Source: JAZDMK01 sp043800975 (GTDB taxonomy: Bacteria > Bacteroidota > Bacteroidia > Bacteroidales > JAHJDW01). Taken from it: a stretch of DNA of 10,507 nucleotides. This document shows positions 1-7,400 of this stretch, in pieces; the stretch's first letter is position 1, and the number at the start of each line of letters is the position of its first letter. A program made the position numbers and the translations under genes. The stretch is from the NCBI GenBank assembly GCA_043800975.1, contig JAZDMK010000045.1, forward strand, positions 1-10,507, in the 5' to 3' direction. The notes under the pieces were generated by a model that ran no database searches, had not been told where the DNA came from, and saw only the letters and a program-made list of their open reading frames with translations.

Positions 1-41
1 CTGAATGTATTGGATTTTAAGGATGAAATTTTATTTAAAAA

Positions 42-79
42 CTATGTGCTCTATGTCTATTTTCTATGTGCCCTATGTG
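42..79. repeat. CTATGTG short direct-repeat block
   Basis: Four copies of a 7-mer lie in 38 bases: CTATGTG at 42, CTATGTC at 51, CTATGTG at 64 and CTATGTG at 73. They form two pairs with 9-base spacing inside each pair and 22 bases between pairs. A separate 9-base direct repeat, GATGAAATT, flanks the block at 22-30 and 100-108. Similar tandem (C)TNTGTG blocks occur in intergenic DNA of many Bacteroidota (general recollection, not checked here). No function can be read from the sequence. An open frame runs through the block to a TAA at 82-84 but looks like low-complexity translation. Confidence 0.6.
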
Positions 80-113
80 TTTAAGATGACGAAAATCAAG
101 ATGAAATTCTAAG

Positions 114-146
114 TTTGCATACAATCCGTTAAAATTTATACATTTG
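114..146 (+). promoter_or_regulatory. Bacteroidota-type promoter for the nitroreductase gene
   Basis: TACATTTG at 139-146 matches every informative base of the Bacteroidota -7 box TAnnTTTG. A TTTG at 114-117 lies 21 bases upstream, which fits the -33 element and its usual spacing. Transcription would begin near 150-155, giving a leader of only about 10-15 bases before the ATG at 166. It probably drives the nitroreductase and, by read-through, the DUF2520 and phosphatase genes. This rests on pattern match alone. Confidence 0.6.
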
Positions 147-165
147 CTGAGACAATATTACAATT

Positions 166-678
166 ATGGAAGCATTAGAAGCATTATTTACCCGTAGAAG
201 CATACGCAAATTTAAAAAAGATCCAATAACAGAAGAAGCGCTGAAAGGCATTCTTCGTGCAGCTATGTATGCGCCCTCGGCGGCGAATCAGCAGCCCTGG
301 GGATTTGTTGTTATCAAAGACAGAAACATATTAAACCAGATACCCACCGTGCATCCTTATGCAGAAATGATCAAAGAAGCGCCTGTTGCCATTGCTGTTT
401 GTGGTGACCTTAGCCTGGAAAAACATCAGGGATACTGGGTGCAGGATTGTTCAGCTGCTTCGCACAACTTATGCCTCGCTGCGCATGCACTGGGAATTGG
501 AAATGTTTGGCTTGGAATTTATCCGCGTGAGGACCGCGTGATGGGAATCCGTGAAATTTTAAAGCTGCCTGAAAATGTAGTGCCCTTAAGTATTATTGTA
601 TTGGGACATCCCGATGAAACGGCTGCTCCACCTGAAGAACGCTTCAATCCGGCCAAAATTCACAACGATAAATGGTGA
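166..678 (+). CDS. FMN-dependent nitroreductase family protein
   Basis: A 170-aa protein of the nitroreductase superfamily: cytoplasmic, usually dimeric flavoproteins that use NAD(P)H to reduce nitro groups, quinones or other acceptors. Visible hallmarks are the N-terminal FMN-phosphate-binding segment RRSIRKF (residues 10-16), the PSAANQQPW loop (37-45), the GIGNVWLGIYP segment near 111-121 and a C-terminal strand ending in LGHPDE. The length fits the short single-domain subfamily of about 165-180 aa. The ATG at 166 is chosen because the family N-terminus starts just before the RRS motif and a promoter ends about 20 bases upstream. It is followed after 20 bases by the DUF2520 gene on the same strand, so the two are probably co-transcribed. 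The physiological substrate cannot be told from sequence; the family assignment is firm. Confidence 0.93.
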   Translation: MEALEALFTRRSIRKFKKDPITEEALKGILRAAMYAPSAANQQPWGFVVIKDRNILNQIPTVHPYAEMIKEAPVAIAVCGDLSLEKHQGYWVQDCSAASHNLCLAAHALGIGNVWLGIYPREDRVMGIREILKLPENVVPLSIIVLGHPDETAAPPEERFNPAKIHNDKW

Positions 679-691
679 TTAACCGTTAATC
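677..691. promoter_or_regulatory. 15-bp dyad between nitroreductase and DUF2520 genes
   Basis: GATTAACCGTTAATC is a perfect inverted repeat with 7-base arms and one central base. It begins inside the TGA stop of the nitroreductase gene and ends 7 bases before the ATG of the next gene. The single-base centre is too small for a stable hairpin loop with full arms, and no T-run follows, so it is not a standard terminator. It could be an operator-like protein-binding site or chance in AT-rich DNA. Confidence 0.3.
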
Positions 692-698
692 AATTCGT

Positions 699-1502
699 AT
701 GAATAATGCTCCACAGATAAATAGTTTTGTAGTAGTTGGAGCAGGACGTGCAGCCACGCAGCTGGCAATTGCATTAAAAAATAATGGATTTCAGATTCTG
801 CAAATTCTGGGTCGTAGTTTTGAATCAACAAAAATACTGGCCGATAAAATAGGTTGTCCATTTACAATAGATAGTAAACAAATTCGAAAAGACGCGGATG
901 CCTGTCTGATTTCGGTTCCAGATGAATCATTCGTAGGTATTGTTAAGAAACTGTATATGCCATACAGTATCGTTATGCATACAAGCGGAACCATGCCGCT
1001 GGACAGTCTGAAAAATATTTCAGATAGCCACGGTGTTCTGTATCCACTGCAAACAATGACACTTCAATGCATTTCTGATTTTTCTTCTGTACCGCTTTTA
1101 ATTGAAGGAAGCGATATAGAAACACAAAATAAAATTAAATCGGTTGCTGAAATTCTTTCCGACAATGTTATCGAAATGAATTCTGCAAAGCGTGCTGTGT
1201 TGCATGTTGCAGCTGTTATTGCCTGTAATTTTACCAATCATCTATTTGCAAAATCCTATGAGTGGTGTGCTCAGAATAAAATTGATTTTTCGGTACTCAT
1301 GCCTCTGATCCGTCAAACCTGTGAAAATGCAACGCGTAACAATCCCTCAACCTTTCAAACTGGGCCAGCGGTACGTGGCGATGAATCGGTTATTGCTGAA
1401 CATCTGCACATGCTGGAAGCCAATCCTGAACTACGTGAATTGTATGCGTTCCTTACAAATTCAATAATAAATGATCAAAAGAAAAGCGATGAAAAACTGT
1501 AA
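699..1502 (+). CDS. Rossmann-like / DUF2520 domain protein
   Basis: A 267-aa cytoplasmic protein of the Rossmann-like plus DUF2520 family, related in fold to 6-phosphogluconate-dehydrogenase and F420-dependent NADP oxidoreductases. The N-terminal half is a nucleotide-binding fold with the glycine-rich turn VVGAGRAA (residues 12-19) after the first strand. HTSG lies at 94-97 and LYPLQT at 114-119. The helical C-terminal half carries the family signature HVAAVIACNFTNH (169-181) and GPAVRGD (222-228). An NAD(P)-dependent dehydrogenase activity is plausible, but no substrate is established for the family that I can name. The length is typical. The gene starts 20 bases after the nitroreductase and its end overlaps the start of the HAD phosphatase, which points to coupled translation in one transcript. 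Confidence 0.9.
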   Translation: MNNAPQINSFVVVGAGRAATQLAIALKNNGFQILQILGRSFESTKILADKIGCPFTIDSKQIRKDADACLISVPDESFVGIVKKLYMPYSIVMHTSGTMPLDSLKNISDSHGVLYPLQTMTLQCISDFSSVPLLIEGSDIETQNKIKSVAEILSDNVIEMNSAKRAVLHVAAVIACNFTNHLFAKSYEWCAQNKIDFSVLMPLIRQTCENATRNNPSTFQTGPAVRGDESVIAEHLHMLEANPELRELYAFLTNSIINDQKKSDEKL

Positions 1503-2010
1503 AGAACTTTTAAAAAATATTACCACTTTTATTTTTGACGTCGATGGCGTTTGCTCCGACGGCTCAGTCATTGCAATGCCGGATGGAGAGCAATTGCGCA
1601 CATTTTATGTGAAAGACGGATATGCTTTGCAGCTCGCTGTGAAGCTGGGTTATCGCATCTGCATTATATCGGGTGGGCGTTCAGAATCTATTCGCAAGCG
1701 TTACGACTATCTTGGAATAAAAGATGTTTTTCTGGGTGCTGAAAACAAACTTGTTTTTTATCATGATTACATGAAAAAGAACAACCTGAAGAAAGAGGAA
1801 GTTTTATACATGGGCGATGACATTCCTGATTACTTAATCATGAAAGAGGCGGGAGTGGCTGCCTGTCCTTCTGATGCTGCGGAAGAAATTAAAGAAATTT
1901 CAATATACATTTCTCATTATCCCGGTGGCAGAGGTTGCGTACGTGATGTGATTGAACAGGTAATGCGCGTGCAGGAAAAATGGCTGGGTCAGGAAGCCTT
2001 CCATTGGTGA
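1489..2010 (+). CDS. kdsC: KdsC-like HAD phosphatase (Kdo-8-phosphate phosphatase family)
   Basis: A 173-aa HAD-superfamily hydrolase without a cap domain, of the KdsC type, which in Gram-negative bacteria removes phosphate from 3-deoxy-D-manno-octulosonate 8-phosphate on the way to lipopolysaccharide Kdo. Motif I is FDVDG (16-20) with nucleophile D17 and general acid D19. Motif II is ISGGRS (60-65), the motif III lysine is probably K87 in GAENK, and motif IV is MGDDIPD (108-114). The tail HYPGGRGCVRDVIE (143-156) is typical of KdsC, where the tail reaches a neighbouring subunit of the tetramer. ATG 1489 is preferred because family members begin about 10-16 residues before motif I. An in-frame ATG at 1471 would add six residues and enlarge the overlap with the DUF2520 gene from 14 to 32 bases. 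A related sugar-phosphate substrate, such as one for a sialic-acid-type sugar, is possible. Confidence 0.85.
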   Translation: MKNCKELLKNITTFIFDVDGVCSDGSVIAMPDGEQLRTFYVKDGYALQLAVKLGYRICIISGGRSESIRKRYDYLGIKDVFLGAENKLVFYHDYMKKNNLKKEEVLYMGDDIPDYLIMKEAGVAACPSDAAEEIKEISIYISHYPGGRGCVRDVIEQVMRVQEKWLGQEAFHW

Positions 2011-2011
2011 T

Positions 2012-2890
2012 CTATTTTTGACACAACTCTCTATAGTTGCAATAGGCACACTTTTTTTCACTTTTAGTTTTTGCAAAAAAGGATTTTTCTTTCGGAATGT
2101 TGCTTTTCACATTGCTGCAATATTCATACATTTCCTCGGTTTCTTCTTTCACCTGAACAGAAAAAAATTTGATGTCAGAATTTCCGAATTCAAACGGAAT
2201 TTCGTTATAGGTAGGAGAAAGCATTACAACAAACGGTTGAATATTGATTGCTTCAACTCCCAGATGATAGTTTGCCCAGCAAGTATAGGCAAGCAATTGC
2301 TTACGAAAGTGATCGCCTTTATCTTTTCCGGTTTTCCAGTCAAGAATCACAACTTGATCATTCATAGGAAAAAGAAAATCGACCTTGCAGTATGCTTTCA
2401 GCTCATTGATGCGGGTTTCTCCAAATCCCGGAGGTTCAATAATCCATTTTTTCTTGTTGAGAATGGCTTCGTTAAAAATCCAGCCGAAACGTTGTGAGCC
2501 CAGCAGCTCTTTCAGGCAGGCTTCTACTGGTTTGTAAATCTCATCTGTTTTAACAGCTTTCGTTTCTTTGTAATACACTTCCATAAAAGTGTTATTGCTG
2601 CAATATTCATCAGTATTTTTTCGTGTAAAATCAAAAAACTTTTCAATGTTTATGTCTTTTTCACATTCCTGTAATCTTTTCAGCAAAAACTCAATCATGA
2701 TATGCACAATACTACCTGTGGCAAGTGGCGCAGATGTAAGTGCCTTAAGCTGGCTGATTTTTTCGGGTGTAGAATCGGTGTCATTTTTCCCATAGTAATT
2801 GTAGTAATACATCCGCTTGCAATAATGAAAAGCTTCATAACGTGAAGGTGACCAGCCCAGAATTTTTGTAAATGGGAATTTTTTTATCAT
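2012..2890 (-). CDS. Stand-alone PD-(D/E)XK nuclease with AddB/Cas4-like Fe-S cysteines
   Basis: A 292-aa RecB/AddB-type nuclease domain with no helicase. Seen in order are WSPSRYEAFHYCKRMYYY (13-30) with C24, the helix GSIVHIMIE with H63, D171 in CKVDFLF, the DxK pair D184/K186 in VILDWKTGK, and Q198/Y202 in QLLAYTCWA. A C-terminal C281-x2-C284-x5-C290 follows. One N-terminal cysteine plus C-x2-C-x5-C is the 4Fe-4S arrangement known from the AddB nuclease domain and from Cas4/Dna2 relatives. All catalytic residues appear intact, so it is probably an active DNA nuclease. An in-frame TTG at 2935 would add 15 residues, but that stretch carries a promoter-like box, so ATG 2890 is chosen. The gene is antisense to its neighbours, ending 1 nt from the phosphatase gene and divergent from the prenyltransferase gene. 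Its biological role is not known from sequence. Confidence 0.88.
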   Translation of the reverse strand: MIKKFPFTKILGWSPSRYEAFHYCKRMYYYNYYGKNDTDSTPEKISQLKALTSAPLATGSIVHIMIEFLLKRLQECEKDINIEKFFDFTRKNTDEYCSNNTFMEVYYKETKAVKTDEIYKPVEACLKELLGSQRFGWIFNEAILNKKKWIIEPPGFGETRINELKAYCKVDFLFPMNDQVVILDWKTGKDKGDHFRKQLLAYTCWANYHLGVEAINIQPFVVMLSPTYNEIPFEFGNSDIKFFSVQVKEETEEMYEYCSNVKSNIPKEKSFFAKTKSEKKCAYCNYRELCQK

Positions 2891-2909
2891 GACAACAGAT
2901 TTACTTTGG

Positions 2910-2935
2910 CAAAGATAATCAGCATAAGCTGTCAA
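2910..2935 (-). promoter_or_regulatory. Probable promoter of the stand-alone nuclease gene
   Basis: Read on the - strand, TATCTTTG (2917 to 2910) matches all informative bases of the Bacteroidota -7 box TAnnTTTG. It sits 19 bases before the ATG at 2890, about the same distance as at the nitroreductase gene. TTGACA (2935 to 2930) is the best upstream element, but TTG lies only 15 bases from the -7 box, shorter than the usual 19-21 or so. The divergent prenyltransferase gene has only a partial box, TATCTTAG, at 2941-2948. Confidence 0.4.
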
Positions 2936-2960
2936 TTGTTTATCTTAGCAAAAAAAATTG

Positions 2961-3920
2961 ATGAAACGCATTCCTGCCTTTTTCCGCCTGATTCGTTTAC
3001 CCAATCTGCTGATGCTTGCATTGCTGATGGTGCTTATCCGTTTTTTTCTGGCTGAGCCAATATTGTTCAGCAAATATGGTATTCATTTACCCCTGACCAA
3101 CGGTTGGTTTGTCCTTTATTTACTGGCAGTTCTTTTAATATCAGCAGCTGGATACATCATCAACGATTATTTTGATATTCGGATTGACAGGATTAACAAG
3201 CCTGAGAAAATGATCATTGGAAAAACAATCAACCGACGGGTTGCTATATTGTTGCACCTCGTGTTTTCAGTTACTGGTTTATTTCTAGGCGTTGCGGTTT
3301 CTTTTAAGGTCCAGAATTTTTCTGTTACAATCATATACTTTCTTACGGTACTGATTCTTTGGTTTTATTCCTCTGTTTTGAAAAAATGGTTTCTTGCAGG
3401 AAATGTTGTGATATCGATCCTTACAGCGCTTATTCCCCTGCTTGCATTTATTATTGAACTGTCCATGATTAATGTTGAATACCCTGAGAATACATACGAT
3501 TTGAAGGATGTAACCTATGCTGTACTTATACTGTCTGCCTTTGCTTTTTTACTGACTATGGTTCGCGAGATTGTTAAAGATGCAGAAGATATAAGAGGTG
3601 ATCGGGAAGCAGGATGTTCTACTTTGCCTGTTGTGCTTGGAATTAATCGCACCCGGTGGATAACCTTTTTTCTCGTGCTCGCATCTATTGTTTTTGCAGG
3701 GTGGATCGCCTGGGAACTCTATCAGTTAAAACACATGGATCCGCTGTTTTATTATGGACTACTTTTCGTGATGCTACCTTTGATATTTTTAGCTATTGTC
3801 GTATTGCGTGCTAATAATGAAAAGGCCTTTCATGTTGCCAGTCTGTTATCAAAAGCAATTATGATTGCCGGTATTTTTGGACTGGCTGTAATGTATTTGT
3901 CGTATGAAAATGTTGTATAA
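2961..3920 (+). CDS. UbiA-family membrane prenyltransferase
   Basis: A 319-aa integral inner-membrane protein of the UbiA superfamily, which transfers an isoprenoid chain from a prenyl diphosphate to an acceptor. About eight or nine hydrophobic segments are visible. Both Mg-diphosphate-binding aspartate motifs are present: NDYFDIRID (68-76) and KDAEDIRGD (206-214). Bacteroidota homologues are often named geranylgeranylglycerol-phosphate geranylgeranyltransferase by analogy with the archaeal lipid enzyme, but the acceptor in these bacteria is not shown by sequence; menaquinone- or heme-type prenylation are other UbiA roles. A TTG codon lies directly before the ATG at 2961; ATG is the better start. 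The gene is divergent from the nuclease gene, with about 70 bases between starts, and overlaps maf by 17 nt, so the two are almost certainly co-expressed. Confidence 0.88.
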   Translation: MKRIPAFFRLIRLPNLLMLALLMVLIRFFLAEPILFSKYGIHLPLTNGWFVLYLLAVLLISAAGYIINDYFDIRIDRINKPEKMIIGKTINRRVAILLHLVFSVTGLFLGVAVSFKVQNFSVTIIYFLTVLILWFYSSVLKKWFLAGNVVISILTALIPLLAFIIELSMINVEYPENTYDLKDVTYAVLILSAFAFLLTMVREIVKDAEDIRGDREAGCSTLPVVLGINRTRWITFFLVLASIVFAGWIAWELYQLKHMDPLFYYGLLFVMLPLIFLAIVVLRANNEKAFHVASLLSKAIMIAGIFGLAVMYLSYENVV

Positions 3921-4494
3921 AAACCTGGAAGGTAAAAGAATTATTCTGGGATCAGCATCACCTCGCAGAAAGCAGTTGCTGGGTGGTCTGGGAATTCAAT
4001 TTGATGTATTACCGCGTGATGTTGAAGAATCGTATCCTGAAAATTTATCACACCAGCAGGTTGCTGAATATATTGCTGTTCAAAAAGCAAAGGCATACCA
4101 TGAAGAATTAAGTACTCCTGAATGCATTGTTATTACTGCTGATACGATTGTTTGCCTGAAAAAACAAATCATACATAAGCCTTTGGATTTTAATGACGCG
4201 GTTAGAATTTTACAGTTATTATCAGGAAACATGCATACAGTCCTAACCGGCGTTTGTATTACATCATTTGAAAAGCAGGTTGTTTTTTGTGGTAAGACGG
4301 ATGTTTTCTTTAAGCCTCTTTCGGTAGATGAAATTCATTTCTATATCGAAAGCTGCTCTCCCTTTGATAAAGCGGGAGCTTATGGTGTACAGGAATGGAT
4401 CGGATACGCTGCCATAGAAAGAATTGAAGGATCATTTTACAATGTCATGGGCCTTCCAACACGCATGCTGTACGAAGAACTGGTGAAGTTTTAA
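3904..4494 (+). CDS. maf: Maf family nucleotide pyrophosphatase (dTTP/UTP type)
   Basis: A 196-aa Maf/Ham1-fold enzyme that hydrolyses nucleoside triphosphates to monophosphates and pyrophosphate, thought to clear non-canonical or excess nucleotides and linked to septum control in some bacteria. Motifs are GSASPRRKQLL (16-26), ADT with catalytic D80 (79-81), HKPLD (91-95), HTVLTG (111-116), FDKAGAYGVQEW (154-165) and EGSFYNVMGLP (175-185). The AYGVQ segment with glutamine is like the YhdE dTTP/UTP-specific branch rather than the YceF branch. The ATG at 3904 lies within the end of the prenyltransferase gene (17-nt overlap); a second ATG at 3910 would shorten the protein by two residues. Its TAA lies in a TTAA that also supplies the stop of addA on the opposite strand. 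Confidence 0.93.
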   Translation: MKMLYKNLEGKRIILGSASPRRKQLLGGLGIQFDVLPRDVEESYPENLSHQQVAEYIAVQKAKAYHEELSTPECIVITADTIVCLKKQIIHKPLDFNDAVRILQLLSGNMHTVLTGVCITSFEKQVVFCGKTDVFFKPLSVDEIHFYIESCSPFDKAGAYGVQEWIGYAAIERIEGSFYNVMGLPTRMLYEELVKF

Positions 4495-7400
4495 ACGGCA
4501 ATCACACTACAGACATCCGTGTAAATAATTTTTTTTTCTATAACAGTAAAGCCGCATTCAGCGAGTAGTTTCGAGTAATTTAAAATCTGTTCTGAATGTT
4601 TTTTGTCAGGCTTTCCGGTTTTAAATTCAAGTACAATCACTTCCTTTCCTTTCATCAGCATTCTGTCGGGACGATAAGCTTTCCCTGATGGATCGATGAT
4701 TTCAATTTCGTTGAAAACTAAATACTCTTCGTTAAAATATTTTGAAACGACAGGATTATTAACTAATAGTTCTATTTCTTTTTCAATTTCTGTTGAAAGG
4801 GATTCTTCACAAAGTCCCTCACATTTCAGTTTTTGGATCTTATCAGAAATGTTTTTATTGCTTTCAATTTCAGATAAAATTCGGTGAATTAAAATTCCTT
4901 TCAGCCTTGCGTGATCGCCTGCTTTTGTTGATGTTTCAGAGTGCCGGCAACGAAGTGATATTGTTTTGCGCCAGTCGGATAAATTGAACTTGTCAAGGGT
5001 GTATGAATTAGAAAGAATAGTCTTTTTATTTTCATTATTATGATTTGAATTGCCGAATTCAAAAATATTTTTTCTTTCAGATGAATCAGTGTTTAGAAAG
5101 TTATAGAGAAAGAAGCCAATAGATTTCTTTTCTGAATCAGGAATGGAAGAAAATATATACAGACAATCGGTGGGCCTTGTCAGTGCTACATATGTGACAT
5201 TCACTTCATCCAGATATTTTTTCCATTTCTCTTTTTTTACTTCATCACCGAATCGTGTGGATTCTGCCTTCAGCCCTGCTGGAATAAGTGCAGCCGACAA
5301 GGGATTATAATTTTCTTTATCTAATTTGACCCACATTAAGTTTTGCTTGTTGTCGAAAGCTTTGTCAGCAAAGGGATGGATTACAATTGGAAATTCAAGT
5401 CCTTTGGCTTTGTGTATGGTCATTACAGTAACTGCATTTATTCCGGAAGGAACAACTACGCTTGTCGATGATAATTTCTTTTCCCACCAGCTTAGAAAGT
5501 CCCTGATATTACTGCCTTCACGCATTGAAAACTGGTGGGCTGCATCCAGAAAAAAATTAATGTATGCATCCCCGTAACGATTCATTTTTAATGTTTCAAT
5601 CAGCTGGGTTAAAACATCGTAAACAGGTAACGACTGCAAAAGGTTGGTGTCAGTCAAAAAGCCAAGTCCTTGTATTGTCTTTTCAAAATCTTCTTTGCTA
5701 AATTTTAATGCTTTATTTTTGAAAAGATCTTCAAGTTTATTTTGATCGAAAGTACTGGAAGAGTTCGAACAGAGAAATTTCAGAATCACTGTTCGGGTAA
5801 TTGAATCATGTGTCCCTGTCAGAAATTTCAGAAAAGCGGTAAGTGCATTTACATTGCTGGATGCTGCTACTAGCATGGATTCAGAAGAAATTACCTCAAT
5901 GTTTTCATTTGCCAGAAATTCTGTAATCATAGAAGCTTGTTTTCTTGTCCTGCAGAGTATGGCAATGTCTGAAAGAGAATAATTATTTTTTTCAGAATTT
6001 CGAATTGCATTTAAAATTTCACAAAATGTCTGTTCTTCATAATTATCTTTGCTTATAAAATGAGCTTTGACGTACCCTCCGCTATGCTCAGGCGTATAGG
6101 TTTGCTCATGTTTATTGTAAATGGAATCAAAATTCTCCAGTTCATTTTTTATATACTCAAAAAAACGATTGTTAAATTCTACAATTTCTTTGCGACTTCT
6201 GTAGTTTTCGCTACGTACTTCCTCTTTGTAATTTCTTATCAGAATGTCTTCTTTTGCAGCAATCAGTGGTGTAAGTGGTTCGAAGATTTGAGGAAGAAAA
6301 ACAAATTGATCAACCTCTCCGTTTCGCCACCGGTAAATAGATTGTTTCCCATCGCCAACAACCATACTCATATTTCCATTCGACAATGATTCTTCAACAA
6401 GAGGTAGCAGATTCTGCCATTGCAGAACGGACGTATCCTGAAACTCATCAAGTAGGAAGTTTTTGTATCGGAGTCCTGCACGTTCGTAAATAAATGGTAC
6501 TGGTTCATTTAATACGACCTCAGATACACGACGATTAAATTCAGAGACGGGAAGTATACTTTCTTGTTGCTTGATTTCTGACAAAGCTTTGTCAATCTCG
6601 CCCAGAACGGCTAGTTCATATAATTTAGATTGCAAAAGACAGGCTAACGTATATTGATTTTCTTCTTTTTCAATGCGTTTAATTTCAAAGTAGAAATTTG
6701 TTAAGGTTGGTGCGATTTCAAGAATCTTATGCTCGTCTTCTTTGCTGCATACGCTCGACTTCAATTTTCCTTTTTCAATCGTGTCTACAACATAGCTATT
6801 CGATTTTAGATAAACATCATCATCGAAAAATTCTGTTTTACGAAAGTATCCATGGATTCCGGAGTCTTTATGATAGAAATGTGAAGATGTAAGCCCTTGT
6901 GTGCTTATGAGCTTCATCGCTTCAGCAGCGGGTTTGCAAATAGCGATTTTTACGTCGTTGATGTATTGTGTTAATTTTTTTCTTAATTCTTTATATGTTT
7001 CAAGATCGATATCGCGAATATGTTCAAACTTTCCGAAACTTTTTTCATCCAGAAGACGCATTCCGAATTGAAGAAGATCGCTTTCTATCCGCAGACTTTG
7101 TTCTTCATCCATTCGGTGTTCCGAAAATTCAACCAGATAATCGGTTAGTGCTCTGTCAACACCAGCTTTACTTAAAACATCATCAACTGCGCGATTGAAA
7201 AGGCTTTCGGTATCCATCTCCACTTCGAAATTTCCGGGAAGGTGGAGATCGGGAGCAAAAGTGCGGAGGATACCATGAATAAAACTATCGATGGTATTTA
7301 CTGAAAAATCCGAATAATTGTGAAGGATGGAAGTTAATACATCGTTTGCTCTTTTTGAAATGACAGTATCATTGACGCCTGTTTTTTCACATAAAATTTC

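Noticed and set aside
1..84. Open frame from the window edge through the CTATGTG block to TAA 82-84, as the end of an upstream gene
   Set aside because: The translation is driven by the low-complexity repeat and shows no domain; the repeat type is usually intergenic. An upstream gene could instead end at TAA 18-20 in another frame, but five residues are too few to call.
2018..2497. 159-aa + strand open frame opposite the nuclease gene
   Set aside because: Its phenylalanine-rich translation is the complement of a lysine-rich coding region, and the - strand frame carries all the nuclease motifs.
2012..2890. Cas4 identity for the nuclease
   Set aside because: The Fe-S pattern is shared with Cas4, but there is no CRISPR array or other cas gene in the window, and the protein is longer than most Cas4 proteins; AddB-like is the more cautious description.
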